From Phocaeicola faecalis (GTDB lineage: Bacteria > Bacteroidota > Bacteroidia > Bacteroidales > Bacteroidaceae), in NCBI RefSeq assembly GCF_021730445.1, contig NZ_JADNRM010000008.1, positions 1 to 64,000 on the forward strand: a stretch of 64,000 bases of DNA, written 5' to 3'. The position numbers were made by a program, and so were the translations under genes. Position 1 is the stretch's first letter. Each line of letters begins with the position of its first letter. Positions 25,884 through 34,706 of this stretch are shown piece after piece. The notes under the pieces were generated by a model, which was given only the letters and a program-made list of their open reading frames with translations, did not search any database and had not been told where the DNA came from.

Positions 25884-28694
25884 ATGAACAAAAAATTTTT
25901 AAGTGCAATCCTGTTCGGTGCCTTGATGGTTTCGTCAACAGGAACATTTGTGTCTTGTAAAGATTACGACGATGACATCAAGGACTTGCAGGGACAAATT
26001 GATGCTAACAAAGCAGGCATCGAAGAACTGAAAAAGTTAATCGGTGAGGGTGACTATGTTACCAATGTAGCCAAAGATGGCGATAATATTGTTGTCTCTT
26101 TCAAAAACGCCGGAAACAAGACTATTGAACTGAAAGATGAAGTAGGCTCAATCTGTAAGGTGGAAAACGGTGAACTTTACATTGACAACAAGGCAACAGG
26201 CATTAAAGTGTCTGCTGACGCTCCTGTTACTGAATTCAAGCCGGCTGTTAAGGTTGAAGACGGCAAATGGGCTGTGTTGCAAGAAGACGGCACTTACAAG
26301 ACAACCGGTATTCCCGCATCAGGCGTAACAGTTACCGGTTCTCAGACTGACGGCTTTACTTTGACTATTTATGATAAAGACGGTAAAGCAACTGAAGTGA
26401 AATTGCCGACTGCCACTTCCAGAATTACAGGCTTGTCTTTGGGTGATAACAGGACATTGACGCTTGCAGCTGCCACCCCCTGGAATTTGGCGCAAGACAA
26501 GAATGTCATTACAAAGGCATCAGACTGGAAAGGTCCCAAAACTTTGCCGAACGCCGGTGATGTGGTATATTCCAATGTTGCTGAGGCCCCTATTGACTTG
26601 CGCATTGACCCTGTGGATATCGATGCTACCGGCATCACATTTACGCTGACTAACAGCAAGAACGAAACATTGAACTATGTTGAGCTCACTGCTAAGGAAT
26701 ATAAAGAATATCAGACTGTTTCCGTACAGTCAAAAGCTGCTTATGGCAATGGACTGTATTCGTTGGTGCTGGATAACTTTGTAGTAGCCAAGGCGAATGC
26801 TGATGACTTCGCGGAAGAATTGGAAGCTATTGAAATAACAGATGAGGCTGCCGGCGCTGCTGCTGAGAGCGAGAGCACTAAAACCTATAAAGGCTATGCT
26901 GTAAATGCAAATTCTTCGTATCGCACAGCCTATCAGGTTGTAGTGAATACAGGTGAGGCAGAAAAGTTGACTAAATATAATATCAACGCGGACGAAGCTA
27001 AAGACCTTGGTGCTGAAACAGCCGGAGAGTTCACCGAAATAGAAGTGGGTAAGGCATACGAAGTAACATTTGATAAGCCTGCTGCTCTGTATGATATGTT
27101 CTTTGATGTGAAAGATACCTATAAGAATGCATTCGGTGTAACTTGGGATAATGCTACTCATAAGTTTACTGTAGGCAAGAATCCGGATGAAGCTTCTCTT
27201 CAGGGAGAGTTTCCGATGGATATCTATACTGTGGATAATGCCGGTAAGACTCAAAAGACTTCTGTCAAAATCTCATTGTCAACCGTAATTGCTCCTACTA
27301 AGGATTATCAACTGATAACCAAGAATATTGCTGATAAAGACAACTACTTCAATATTGATTTGGCATTGATGAAGAGCAATTTAGGTGCTAAGTTGCAAAC
27401 TTGGGCATTGAATGCTGATATTAGCGAGACAACTTATGCGCTGTATGAAAAATATGAAGATGGTGTATTGAATGATGAAGTCACAGTTGGTGAGGGAGAA
27501 TCTGCAACCAGTGTGATTGCTGCCGATGAAGCCTTGTTCACTCCTTCTATTCTGAAAGAATCTAAGAAAGATGCCGCTGTAGCAGCTGCTGCTGATGAAG
27601 CCAACTATATTCGTCTGACTATTGACAACAGAAAGGCTAAGAATGCTGGAATGAAGTTGAACACAACTTATTATGTAAGTATCACATTCAAAGACAATAC
27701 TCCGTCAGTATTGAACCGCATCGTAGTTCCTGTTAAGTTCGTGGCTCCGGCATTGTCTGAAGCATTTGAAATAGAACCGGCATTCCAAGACAAGACTACT
27801 AACGCAATCAATGCTTATTTCTATCTTGGTAATGGAATTGGCAGCAATGGCACGGTTGCTGAAAAATCAGTTCTGTTGACTAAGTACTTCAAGAAGTATT
27901 TGGATACTACTATCGCATTCAAGGATGATGATAAACTGGGTGAAGATGAAAAGGCTTCTACGGAAATTGCAATCTTCAAAGAGAAGAGTAAAAAAGAGTC
28001 AGCAGACACCCCAAGTGCAACAGCATCTGAAGGTGAGGACGATGACGAAACATCATCAGAAGGCAAAGATGAATTTGAATATAAGGCGAAAACAGAAAAC
28101 GTAACATTTGAAAACATCTATGTCGGTTTGAATGAAGAGGTTACTAAGAGTAAAACAGATAAGCGTGAGTATGGTTATGGTGAAGCATTGACAGTAATTG
28201 CTTCTGCTGATGATTATGAAGGTTGGAAATATACTGAAACTGCAGAAAAAGAATACTCATTCCAGATTAAATTGATGAGTCCGATTTATGAAGGTACAGT
28301 ATCAGGTGTAGATGGTAAACCGATTGAGGTAAATCGTAATGACCTGAAAACAGGTGCTTCCATTACTTCTGCAATGATTAAGGGTTATGACTATACTAAC
28401 AAAACAACCAATGCATACAATGTAGTTCCTGATGCAGTTGGCGAAAACGGCGCATTGGCATGGGCTGATCCTCAAATCGAGAAAGTTGAAGCAAAAGAAT
28501 CAGAAAATGATAAACCGGCTTTGCTTACTGAAGTTAAAATGACTGCGGCTACCGGAGCTACGGCAGACAAGCATGGTAAGATTGTAGTGAAAGGTGAATC
28601 AACTACAGGAGAATCTAATCCGAAATTGACTGTTACGGTTACCGATATCTGGGGCTATGTTAAAGCATGTGACGTAACTCTTACATTGAAATAA
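25884..28694 (+). CDS. Large surface lipoprotein of cassette 2 (S-layer-like family)
   Basis: A 936-aa lipoprotein sharing the signal peptide, lipobox (TFVSC) and acidic KDYDDDIKDLQ start with the other two cassettes. The coiled coil is very short here (residues ~30-55). It is followed by a beta-rich region (NVAKDGDNIVVSFKNAGNK, GVTVTGSQTDGFTLTIYDKD) that resembles the small repeats found in Bacteroides surface proteins. An acidic low-complexity patch (EGEDDDETSSEGKDE) lies around residues 715-730. The protein ends TVTDIWGYVKACDVTLTLK. It is predicted silent in this assembly because the switch upstream is in the OFF orientation. Confidence 0.75.
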   Translation: MNKKFLSAILFGALMVSSTGTFVSCKDYDDDIKDLQGQIDANKAGIEELKKLIGEGDYVTNVAKDGDNIVVSFKNAGNKTIELKDEVGSICKVENGELYIDNKATGIKVSADAPVTEFKPAVKVEDGKWAVLQEDGTYKTTGIPASGVTVTGSQTDGFTLTIYDKDGKATEVKLPTATSRITGLSLGDNRTLTLAAATPWNLAQDKNVITKASDWKGPKTLPNAGDVVYSNVAEAPIDLRIDPVDIDATGITFTLTNSKNETLNYVELTAKEYKEYQTVSVQSKAAYGNGLYSLVLDNFVVAKANADDFAEELEAIEITDEAAGAAAESESTKTYKGYAVNANSSYRTAYQVVVNTGEAEKLTKYNINADEAKDLGAETAGEFTEIEVGKAYEVTFDKPAALYDMFFDVKDTYKNAFGVTWDNATHKFTVGKNPDEASLQGEFPMDIYTVDNAGKTQKTSVKISLSTVIAPTKDYQLITKNIADKDNYFNIDLALMKSNLGAKLQTWALNADISETTYALYEKYEDGVLNDEVTVGEGESATSVIAADEALFTPSILKESKKDAAVAAAADEANYIRLTIDNRKAKNAGMKLNTTYYVSITFKDNTPSVLNRIVVPVKFVAPALSEAFEIEPAFQDKTTNAINAYFYLGNGIGSNGTVAEKSVLLTKYFKKYLDTTIAFKDDDKLGEDEKASTEIAIFKEKSKKESADTPSATASEGEDDDETSSEGKDEFEYKAKTENVTFENIYVGLNEEVTKSKTDKREYGYGEALTVIASADDYEGWKYTETAEKEYSFQIKLMSPIYEGTVSGVDGKPIEVNRNDLKTGASITSAMIKGYDYTNKTTNAYNVVPDAVGENGALAWADPQIEKVEAKESENDKPALLTEVKMTAATGATADKHGKIVVKGESTTGESNPKLTVTVTDIWGYVKACDVTLTLK

Positions 28695-28723
28695 TAGTTA
28701 TTGACTACTGTTTCATTTAGAAT

Positions 28724-28761
28724 AAAAAGAGGAGGAGAGGTTTATACTCTTCTCCTTTTTT
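28724..28761. terminator. Shared terminator of the cassette 2 lipoprotein and the putAbiC gene
   Basis: AAAAAGAGGAGGAGAG pairs with CTCTTCTCCTTTTTT around a short loop, with A and T tracts on either side. It lies between two convergent genes. Confidence 0.7.
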
Positions 28762-28762
28762 A

Positions 28763-29815
28763 TTATACATCAATAAACCGATCAGAATCGCAGTTCATGG
28801 TTTCGGAGACAATGTATTGAGATAATGTCTTGCTAAAGAAACAATCTACCAATTGCTCATATTCGCTAAGGATAAACTTAACATTTTGTAGTTTGTCAAA
28901 CTTATATATTATTTTAAGCAATGCAATTTCATGTTCCGACAACTGAGATAATAAGATATTTCTATAAACGTTTTTCTCTTCTTCCTTTATTGATTGGTTT
29001 TGAATGTTTTGATATACATATTGGACAATAGTACAAACAGTGCGATAATAGGATATTAACCTTAATCGATGACCGTCAAACAGTTTAATGTTGGCGTCTC
29101 CATAATCTTTTAGATATTTGGGCTTACCGCCATTTATAAGGAATGATTCCTGTAATAATAAGAGTACGTTATTCAGTTCTTTTATTTTTTTCTGTAACTT
29201 GTCTGAACAGGTTTCCGATAATCTTGAAATTGATGATTTGCTTACTCCATTCAGAAATAAATAGTATGATTGTTCTAGCTCATATTTTTTTCTATCATGA
29301 CATCCTTTATATACATTTGAGATGTGTACTAAATAGTAGATAGCCTTGAATTCATAAAACATAAAATGGAATACCTGTTTTGCATCTCCTACATTAGTCA
29401 TGTGGATACCTGCTTCTTGGTTGTGTAGTAAGTCCAAAAAGCGGAAGAACTTGTTTTCAAAGCGCTCTTTCTTTATATCCATGCGTTGTTTTGCTGCCTC
29501 GGCTTCTTGCTTTAAGCTAATTTCTTCTTGGTTTTGGCTAATCTCTATCTGATGTTGGTTGGACTCATATTGAACCCAAAAAGCTTCAAATGTGAGCCAA
29601 ATAGCAAGTAGAGTTAAAAAAGGGCTTGTAATGCCGCCAATAATGCTTCCTACATCTTTAGGCTCTCCCAAATGGATGACACAGATATCTAATTGTGTAA
29701 GGAGAATAGGAGTTATTAATGCTCCTATGGCAAAAATGAGTGCTCCGGTAAAATACAATTTTCTTTTGCGTTTCATTAATACAATCTTTTTCTTCGTATC
29801 TTTTTGTGTTCCCAT
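28763..29815 (-). CDS. Putative phage abortive infection protein (putAbiC-like)
   Basis: A 350-aa membrane protein. Two N-terminal helices (LYFTGALIFAIGALITPILL and SPFLTLLAIWLTFEAFWVQY) are followed by a Gln/Glu-rich coiled coil (HQIEISQNQEEISLKQEAEA) and a helical cytoplasmic domain with FFRFLDLLHNQ, GHRLRLISYYRTVCTIVQYV and LSQLSEHEIALL. This layout matches the putative phage abortive infection family (putAbiC, PF16872). It lies between surface cassettes 2 and 3 on the opposite strand. The OFF-oriented promoter of switch 3, about 400 bp upstream, points towards it, so its expression could be tied to the switch. AT content is higher than in the core genes around, which fits acquisition. Confidence 0.65.
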   Translation of the reverse strand: MGTQKDTKKKIVLMKRKRKLYFTGALIFAIGALITPILLTQLDICVIHLGEPKDVGSIIGGITSPFLTLLAIWLTFEAFWVQYESNQHQIEISQNQEEISLKQEAEAAKQRMDIKKERFENKFFRFLDLLHNQEAGIHMTNVGDAKQVFHFMFYEFKAIYYLVHISNVYKGCHDRKKYELEQSYYLFLNGVSKSSISRLSETCSDKLQKKIKELNNVLLLLQESFLINGGKPKYLKDYGDANIKLFDGHRLRLISYYRTVCTIVQYVYQNIQNQSIKEEEKNVYRNILLSQLSEHEIALLKIIYKFDKLQNVKFILSEYEQLVDCFFSKTLSQYIVSETMNCDSDRFIDV

Positions 29816-29998
29816 ATATAAGTAGATTTACGTTGTACTTCACAAACATAGTAAAATAAATTAGCTCATCTTGTTTATGGACAAAGAAATTTGAGATAAA
29901 TGTTTAAAAGGGTTTGCTCAAATGGTTCGTCTAAAATTGCATTGGTTATGCTACCTTAGGTTTGGGCTAACATACTCATCTCTGAAAGTGATGGAGCC

Positions 29999-30063
29999 TT
30001 TTTGAAAAAGCCTTAGTTCTTTTTCAGAAACTATTAAGTATTCGGAGAAAATCTATAAGTTCC
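29999..30063. repeat. 21-bp T-tract/A-tract repeat array upstream of cassette 3
   Basis: Three units start at 29999, 30020 and 30041. The first two are exactly 21 bp and closely match units of cassettes 1 and 2; the third is degenerate. Confidence 0.6.
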
Positions 30064-30180
30064 TTAGAATGTGTGTTTTTACATTTTTAAACACTGCCTA
30101 AAGTGATAGGAAATAGGTGCGGGAATAAGGCTAATATGCTGATTATGTGTTGAATAGCTCTAGGAGAGAAACTTGAAAAA

Positions 30181-30380
30181 ATGTATATCTCTTAGTAAGA
30201 GATATACATTTCGCTGCAAATTTACACAAAGTTTTGATAATTAAAACTTTTTGAGAAGAAAAATCACGAGTCAAGTGCAAAAATATCTTTAGTTATAAGT
30301 TTTAGGACAATTTTTTATTGCCTTAAATAATTAATAATAAGGTGATTATGTATGTTCGGCATATCTCTTACTAAGAGATA
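30181..30380. promoter_or_regulatory. Invertible promoter segment of cassette 3 (OFF orientation)
   Basis: Inverted repeats of 20 bp at 30186-30205 and 30361-30380 share the core ATCTCTTA-G/C-TAAGAGAT. The left site lies in a wider 29-bp odd palindrome (30181-30209). The 155-bp interior is nearly identical to that of switch 2 and lies in the same orientation relative to its cassette. Its best promoter points left. Confidence 0.85.
30217..30224 (-). promoter_or_regulatory. Leftward -7 box inside switch 3
   Basis: TAAATTTG on the minus strand, in the same context as the box at 25099. It points away from cassette 3 and towards the putAbiC gene. Confidence 0.65.
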
Positions 30381-30456
30381 CACCGATTCTGGCTCTTTAA
30401 AATGGGCTGAAAGTATGTGTATTTATTTAGTATTAGAATAGTAAAAATGGAATACA

Positions 30457-30954
30457 ATGGACTATCTGTTCTTACACCGTGACAAGCGCACTTTTACTTC
30501 CGAAAGGCAGAAGAAACTGCTTTTTCGGGCTGCCCATATTTATTGGGAACAGAAGTTCACAGGTCATGGAATGGAAAAAGCAAGAAAAGTTGATTGTGAG
30601 CTATATAAATATGTATTATACTATTTGGAAGTACGTCAGGTGTTTCTTGACCCGAGGCTCTCACTGAATAAGTTGAGCGATATGATTGAAACGAACCAAA
30701 CCTATTTGTCGAACGTGGTAAACCGCTATTTCGGTTGCCACCTGAAAGATTTGGTGAACACATACCGCGTGGAATATGCCAAAGAACTGCTCCGCTCAGG
30801 TAAGTGTTCGTTGGAAGAGCTTCCCGGACGGTGTGGTTTTCTGTCGCGAAGTACATTTTATGCTGCTTTCAGTAAACTGGTGGGGGTATCTCCCAAACGT
30901 TACCTTTTGTATGAACAGAGGACAGACCTCTCAGAACCAATAGATTATGTATAA
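30457..30954 (+). CDS. AraC-type HTH protein of surface cassette 3
   Basis: A 165-aa paralogue of the proteins at 19987 and 25339. The N-terminal MDYLFLHRDKRTFTSERQKK block and both AraC helix-turn-helix motifs are intact (LSLNKLSDMIETNQTYLSN, LEELPGRCGFLSRSTFYAAF). The last 30 residues diverge (SKLVGVSPKRYLLYEQR). Its 5' leader after the right repeat differs from that of cassettes 1 and 2: the AACCCTTTTTTAAGGGTTT hairpin is lost. It sits 44 bp before the lipoprotein gene. Confidence 0.8.
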   Translation: MDYLFLHRDKRTFTSERQKKLLFRAAHIYWEQKFTGHGMEKARKVDCELYKYVLYYLEVRQVFLDPRLSLNKLSDMIETNQTYLSNVVNRYFGCHLKDLVNTYRVEYAKELLRSGKCSLEELPGRCGFLSRSTFYAAFSKLVGVSPKRYLLYEQRTDLSEPIDYV

Positions 30955-30967
30955 CCAATTTTAGTTT

Positions 30968-30987
30968 TTTAAATTTATAAATTTAAA
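30968..30987. promoter_or_regulatory. 20-bp AT palindrome between HTH and lipoprotein genes, cassette 3
   Basis: Same perfect palindrome and spacer as at 20498 and 25853. Confidence 0.6.
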
Positions 30988-30998
30988 GTTTTTCTATT

Positions 30999-33950
30999 AT
31001 GAACAAAAAGTTTTTAAGTGCAATCCTGTTCGGAGCCTTAATGGTTACCTCGACAGGAACATTTGTATCTTGTAAGGACTACGATGATGACATCGATAAT
31101 TTGCAAGGACAAATTGACAAGCTTGTTACTCCCGAGACGCTGAGTACTCAGATCGCCCAGTTGCAGGCTAATATTGATGCAGCTAAGCAGAGCGCAACTT
31201 CTGAACTGGCGACAGCTAAGGCTGCTTTGGAAGCTGCGATAGCAGGTAAGGCTGATGCTGCTGTTATAACAAGCTTGACAGAGAAAGTGACTGCTGCTCA
31301 GACTAAAGTTGACAACTTGGAAGATAAGTTAGGTACTATTGAGTCTACTTTAAATTCAGTTAAGTCGGATGTTGATAACCTGAAACAAAATGCGGGTAAA
31401 ACTGAAATGGCTGAAATTGACCGTAGAATTAAAGAACTTAGAAATGAATTGCTAGCTATTATCGGTGATAAGCTGAGTAGTTTGGTGTTCGTTCCTGCTT
31501 TGTATGAAAATGGTATCGAAGCGACTCGTTATCCTTATGCTCAAGGTATTTATAAAGCATTTACAGGAAAAAGCGAAGGCGAGAAAAATGCCGAGGGAGC
31601 TGAGTTTACTATCGCTGAAAAAAATACCTTTATAGATGTTGCTGCTGAAGGTGATTATACAATTGGCTCTTTAGCTAAAGCTGTTTATCATGTAAATCCT
31701 ACCACAGCAAATTTGACCAATGTCGCTTGGGGATTCTTATATAGTGAACCTGAATATGTGGATGCATCTGTACGTGCTGCTGTAACTCCTAAACCGGTAT
31801 ACAGTACTAGCCAACAATTGGCTAATGGTGATTTGGAAGTGGTTTATAAAGTAGAAAACCCTGCTGAACTGAAAATTGTAGCTGACAAGAATGTGTCTGT
31901 AATGGCTTTGACCGGTACTTATCAGAACGAAGAAGCCAAAGATACAACAGTTACTTCTGATTATGCTGCTATTTTGCCGGCTGTAGTTACTTTTAAAGCG
32001 ATTGCATTCAATACATTGGAAACAGAAAATCCTGCTTGTGCTTTGGGCGCTAAACAGCATGAACTGTATATCACAGGTGGAGATGCAGCTAAAGAAGATG
32101 CAACTATCGACGTTAAGTATAATGGCGGAACTCTTGACTTGACTCAGTATCTGAATGTACATTATACTCAGGCTGATATTAAGGCTGCTGCTGATGATGC
32201 TGAACACCAGATTATGGCGTATGCTGATGTAGCTGATTATGGCTTGCATTTTGAATATGAAATGTTAGGTTATAAGACAGGTGCTAATAATACAGAAGAA
32301 AATAAGTATGGTACAGTAAATAACAATGGTATCTTTACTCCTTGCTATGTAAATGCAAATGGCAATACTACTCCATGTAGCACGAACGAAGACGGTATTT
32401 CTGCTGTAGGTAGAACCCCTATCGTATTGGTTAAGTTGATGGATGGCGAAAACATTGTCCTTGCAGGTTATGTTAAGTTGCATATCGTTAAGGATTTGGG
32501 TATTCAAACTTTGCCTGAGGTATTTAATGCAACTAAACCTTATGTATGTGATGGCTTCGAAGATGGCATTACATGGGATGATATGTCCGGTAAGATTATT
32601 GAAGCGTTGAAGATGACTAAGGCTGAATTTGTTAATTCATTCAATTTTGTAGCTGGAAAGACTTACATCACCAATGACAGTCAGAAGACATTTGCTGAGG
32701 TTGAAAATAACGTATACGGTGAGTTGACAATCTCTAGTGACTTTACAAATGTAACAACTACGAATGATATTATTACATGGACAGCAGACTTTGATGAAAT
32801 GGATGCCATTTCTAAATTAGAAGGCCGCACTGTAACATTGTATGCTTGCTTCCAGTCTAAGACTGATACAAAATTCTTTGTATATGTACCGTTTACTGTG
32901 ACTATAGCAAAACAGCCGGAAGTAACATTCGGAGATAAGATCAAGGCTTACTGGTATCCTACTACAGAGTCTACTGTAGCTAAGAGAGATACTGTGCGTA
33001 TGAATGTTCCGAGACCTGCTACTAATGATAAGACCGTAGAGGATTATTCTAAGGATTTGGATGATAATTTTGAAGGCAATGTGGTTAAAGTAGCTAAGAC
33101 TTCTGCAACTCAAAACCAGTATTATGATTTGGAAGTTTTGGGCACAGCTTATTCTTATGAATTTGCGGCTACACAACCTGAAATTGCAGATCCTAACCAG
33201 AATGGTGTTAAGTACCAGCTTGTTCGTGGTACCGATCACACTAAATTGTATGTAGGTACAGCAGATGTTGCAGATAATCTTGTAGCTTCTATTGCTGCTG
33301 ATGGAACCCTGACTTATGCAACTACCGACAGTGCTAAGAAACTTTTGAACTTATACGGTCACTTGATTCCCAAGCATTTTGCAAATGTTGAAATTGTTGC
33401 TACTTATGATGAGTGTAAGTTGGCTTTAGGCACAGAAAACTTCAAGGTACGTTTCTTGCGTCCGGTTGATGTTCTTGATGGTGACCAAGCTAAATTTATT
33501 GATGCTCAGGCAAATGGTTCTTCTATTGTTTTAGGTGATTTGTTTGACCTGAAGGACTGGCGTGAAGAAGCATTAATCGTTAAGAATGCTGCCGGTGTGT
33601 ACGAAAGCGCTGTAGAGAATGGTGTTTCTTTGTATCCTTATTATGAATTCGAGACTATTAAAGTTGATATTGCCAATGCAGAATGTGACTTGACCGGAAC
33701 TAGAAAGAAAGTTTCTGAAGTTACAGATAAATTGCAGTTGTCCGTTACAGAAGATGGAGCAGAAAGTGCTACTAATACTGTAAATATTGCAGATGTTGCA
33801 GCATTGAATACTACTAAGATTGTTTACAAGAATAATGAAGGTAATGTTCAGAAATTCACATTGTGGATTCCGGTGGAAATTACTTATTATTGGGGTACTT
33901 TGAAAGCTGTAGCCAAGTGTGATGTTGAATCAACGAAAGCAAACCAGTAA
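30999..33950 (+). CDS. Large surface lipoprotein of cassette 3 (S-layer-like family)
   Basis: A 983-aa lipoprotein with the shared signal peptide, lipobox and acidic KDYDDDIDNLQ start. Residues ~30-130 form an alanine-rich coiled coil (LQANIDAAKQSATSELATAK, TKVDNLEDKLGTIESTLN), intermediate between cassettes 1 and 2. The remaining ~850 residues are beta-rich with many short Thr/Val strands and no recognised domain. The end (KFTLWIPVEITYYWGTLKAV) recalls the WG-containing end of cassette 2. Conserved ends with variable bodies suggest antigenic alternatives of one surface protein. It is predicted silent in this assembly. Confidence 0.75.
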   Translation: MNKKFLSAILFGALMVTSTGTFVSCKDYDDDIDNLQGQIDKLVTPETLSTQIAQLQANIDAAKQSATSELATAKAALEAAIAGKADAAVITSLTEKVTAAQTKVDNLEDKLGTIESTLNSVKSDVDNLKQNAGKTEMAEIDRRIKELRNELLAIIGDKLSSLVFVPALYENGIEATRYPYAQGIYKAFTGKSEGEKNAEGAEFTIAEKNTFIDVAAEGDYTIGSLAKAVYHVNPTTANLTNVAWGFLYSEPEYVDASVRAAVTPKPVYSTSQQLANGDLEVVYKVENPAELKIVADKNVSVMALTGTYQNEEAKDTTVTSDYAAILPAVVTFKAIAFNTLETENPACALGAKQHELYITGGDAAKEDATIDVKYNGGTLDLTQYLNVHYTQADIKAAADDAEHQIMAYADVADYGLHFEYEMLGYKTGANNTEENKYGTVNNNGIFTPCYVNANGNTTPCSTNEDGISAVGRTPIVLVKLMDGENIVLAGYVKLHIVKDLGIQTLPEVFNATKPYVCDGFEDGITWDDMSGKIIEALKMTKAEFVNSFNFVAGKTYITNDSQKTFAEVENNVYGELTISSDFTNVTTTNDIITWTADFDEMDAISKLEGRTVTLYACFQSKTDTKFFVYVPFTVTIAKQPEVTFGDKIKAYWYPTTESTVAKRDTVRMNVPRPATNDKTVEDYSKDLDDNFEGNVVKVAKTSATQNQYYDLEVLGTAYSYEFAATQPEIADPNQNGVKYQLVRGTDHTKLYVGTADVADNLVASIAADGTLTYATTDSAKKLLNLYGHLIPKHFANVEIVATYDECKLALGTENFKVRFLRPVDVLDGDQAKFIDAQANGSSIVLGDLFDLKDWREEALIVKNAAGVYESAVENGVSLYPYYEFETIKVDIANAECDLTGTRKKVSEVTDKLQLSVTEDGAESATNTVNIADVAALNTTKIVYKNNEGNVQKFTLWIPVEITYYWGTLKAVAKCDVESTKANQ

Positions 33951-33988
33951 TAGAACAGGTATTGCATTATTAGCAATTGAATAGATGG

Positions 33989-34014
33989 AAGGTGCGTTGT
34001 TGTCAGCGCACCTT
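33989..34014 (+). terminator. Terminator after the cassette 3 lipoprotein
   Basis: AAGGTGCG pairs with CGCACCTT, followed by TTATTATT. Confidence 0.6.
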
Positions 34015-34049
34015 TTATTATTGGTGGACTAATCTTAATTGTATTGCAA

Positions 34050-34601
34050 ATGAAAATAGATAAAATCGTTTTTATTTTATTATTAAGTTGCTTGTCGTTT
34101 TCATGTGGACGAAAAGAAACAAAAGAGCGTATGAGGACTTATGCTGATGCAGAAAAAGAATTCGTCGGCTCATTGACAAAGACGGATTCCATTACGGTTC
34201 TCGAAATGTCTCAGAAGTGTATGGATAGCTTGAAGGCCGGCAATATAGAAGCAGCGTTAGGAATGCTTTATGTGGTTAAAGATGGTGAAGCGGTAAGACT
34301 TACAAATGAGAATGCGGAAAATCTTAAAAAGCATTTCAGTACCTTCCCGGTTGTGGATTATCATTTGGAGCATTTTAGTTTTTCCACTCAGGGATGTAAT
34401 GATCTTAAATATAAGATTGAATTTGCAAAGAAAGATGTGGATGGAAATGCTCCGACGATGGCTTTTATGTTTAATCCTGTGAAGATTGATGGCATTTGGT
34501 ATTTATGCATTAAGCATCGAAATCAATCCAGTAAGGAAATGCTAAATCCGCGGGAAAGTAATTCTCCGGCTCCCGGTGAGGTAGTACTACGCAAGTCATA
34601 A
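34050..34601 (+). CDS. Small lipoprotein of unknown function
   Basis: A 183-aa lipoprotein; the ATG at 34050 opens the SPII signal MKIDKIVFILLLSCLSFSC. A charged linker follows, then a domain with MSQKCMDSLKAGNIEAALGM and a C-terminal half PVKIDGIWYLCIKHRNQ. The layout recalls small NTF2-like or DUF4878-type lipoproteins, but I do not recognise the family. It stands alone between cassette 3 and a strong terminator shared with glsA. Confidence 0.65.
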   Translation: MKIDKIVFILLLSCLSFSCGRKETKERMRTYADAEKEFVGSLTKTDSITVLEMSQKCMDSLKAGNIEAALGMLYVVKDGEAVRLTNENAENLKKHFSTFPVVDYHLEHFSFSTQGCNDLKYKIEFAKKDVDGNAPTMAFMFNPVKIDGIWYLCIKHRNQSSKEMLNPRESNSPAPGEVVLRKS

Positions 34602-34650
34602 AATGGCTGGTTAAAATAGGAAGAGAGAGTGATTATTGTTTTACGATAGA

Positions 34651-34696
34651 TGAAGAGAGAACTGATTCCGATAGAATGGATATCGTTCTCTCTTCA
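34651..34696. terminator. Shared terminator of the small lipoprotein and glsA
   Basis: A perfect 12-bp stem (TGAAGAGAGAAC with GTTCTCTCTTCA) between two convergent genes, followed by CTTTTATTTT on the plus strand. Confidence 0.75.
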
Positions 34697-34706
34697 CTTT
34701 TATTTT

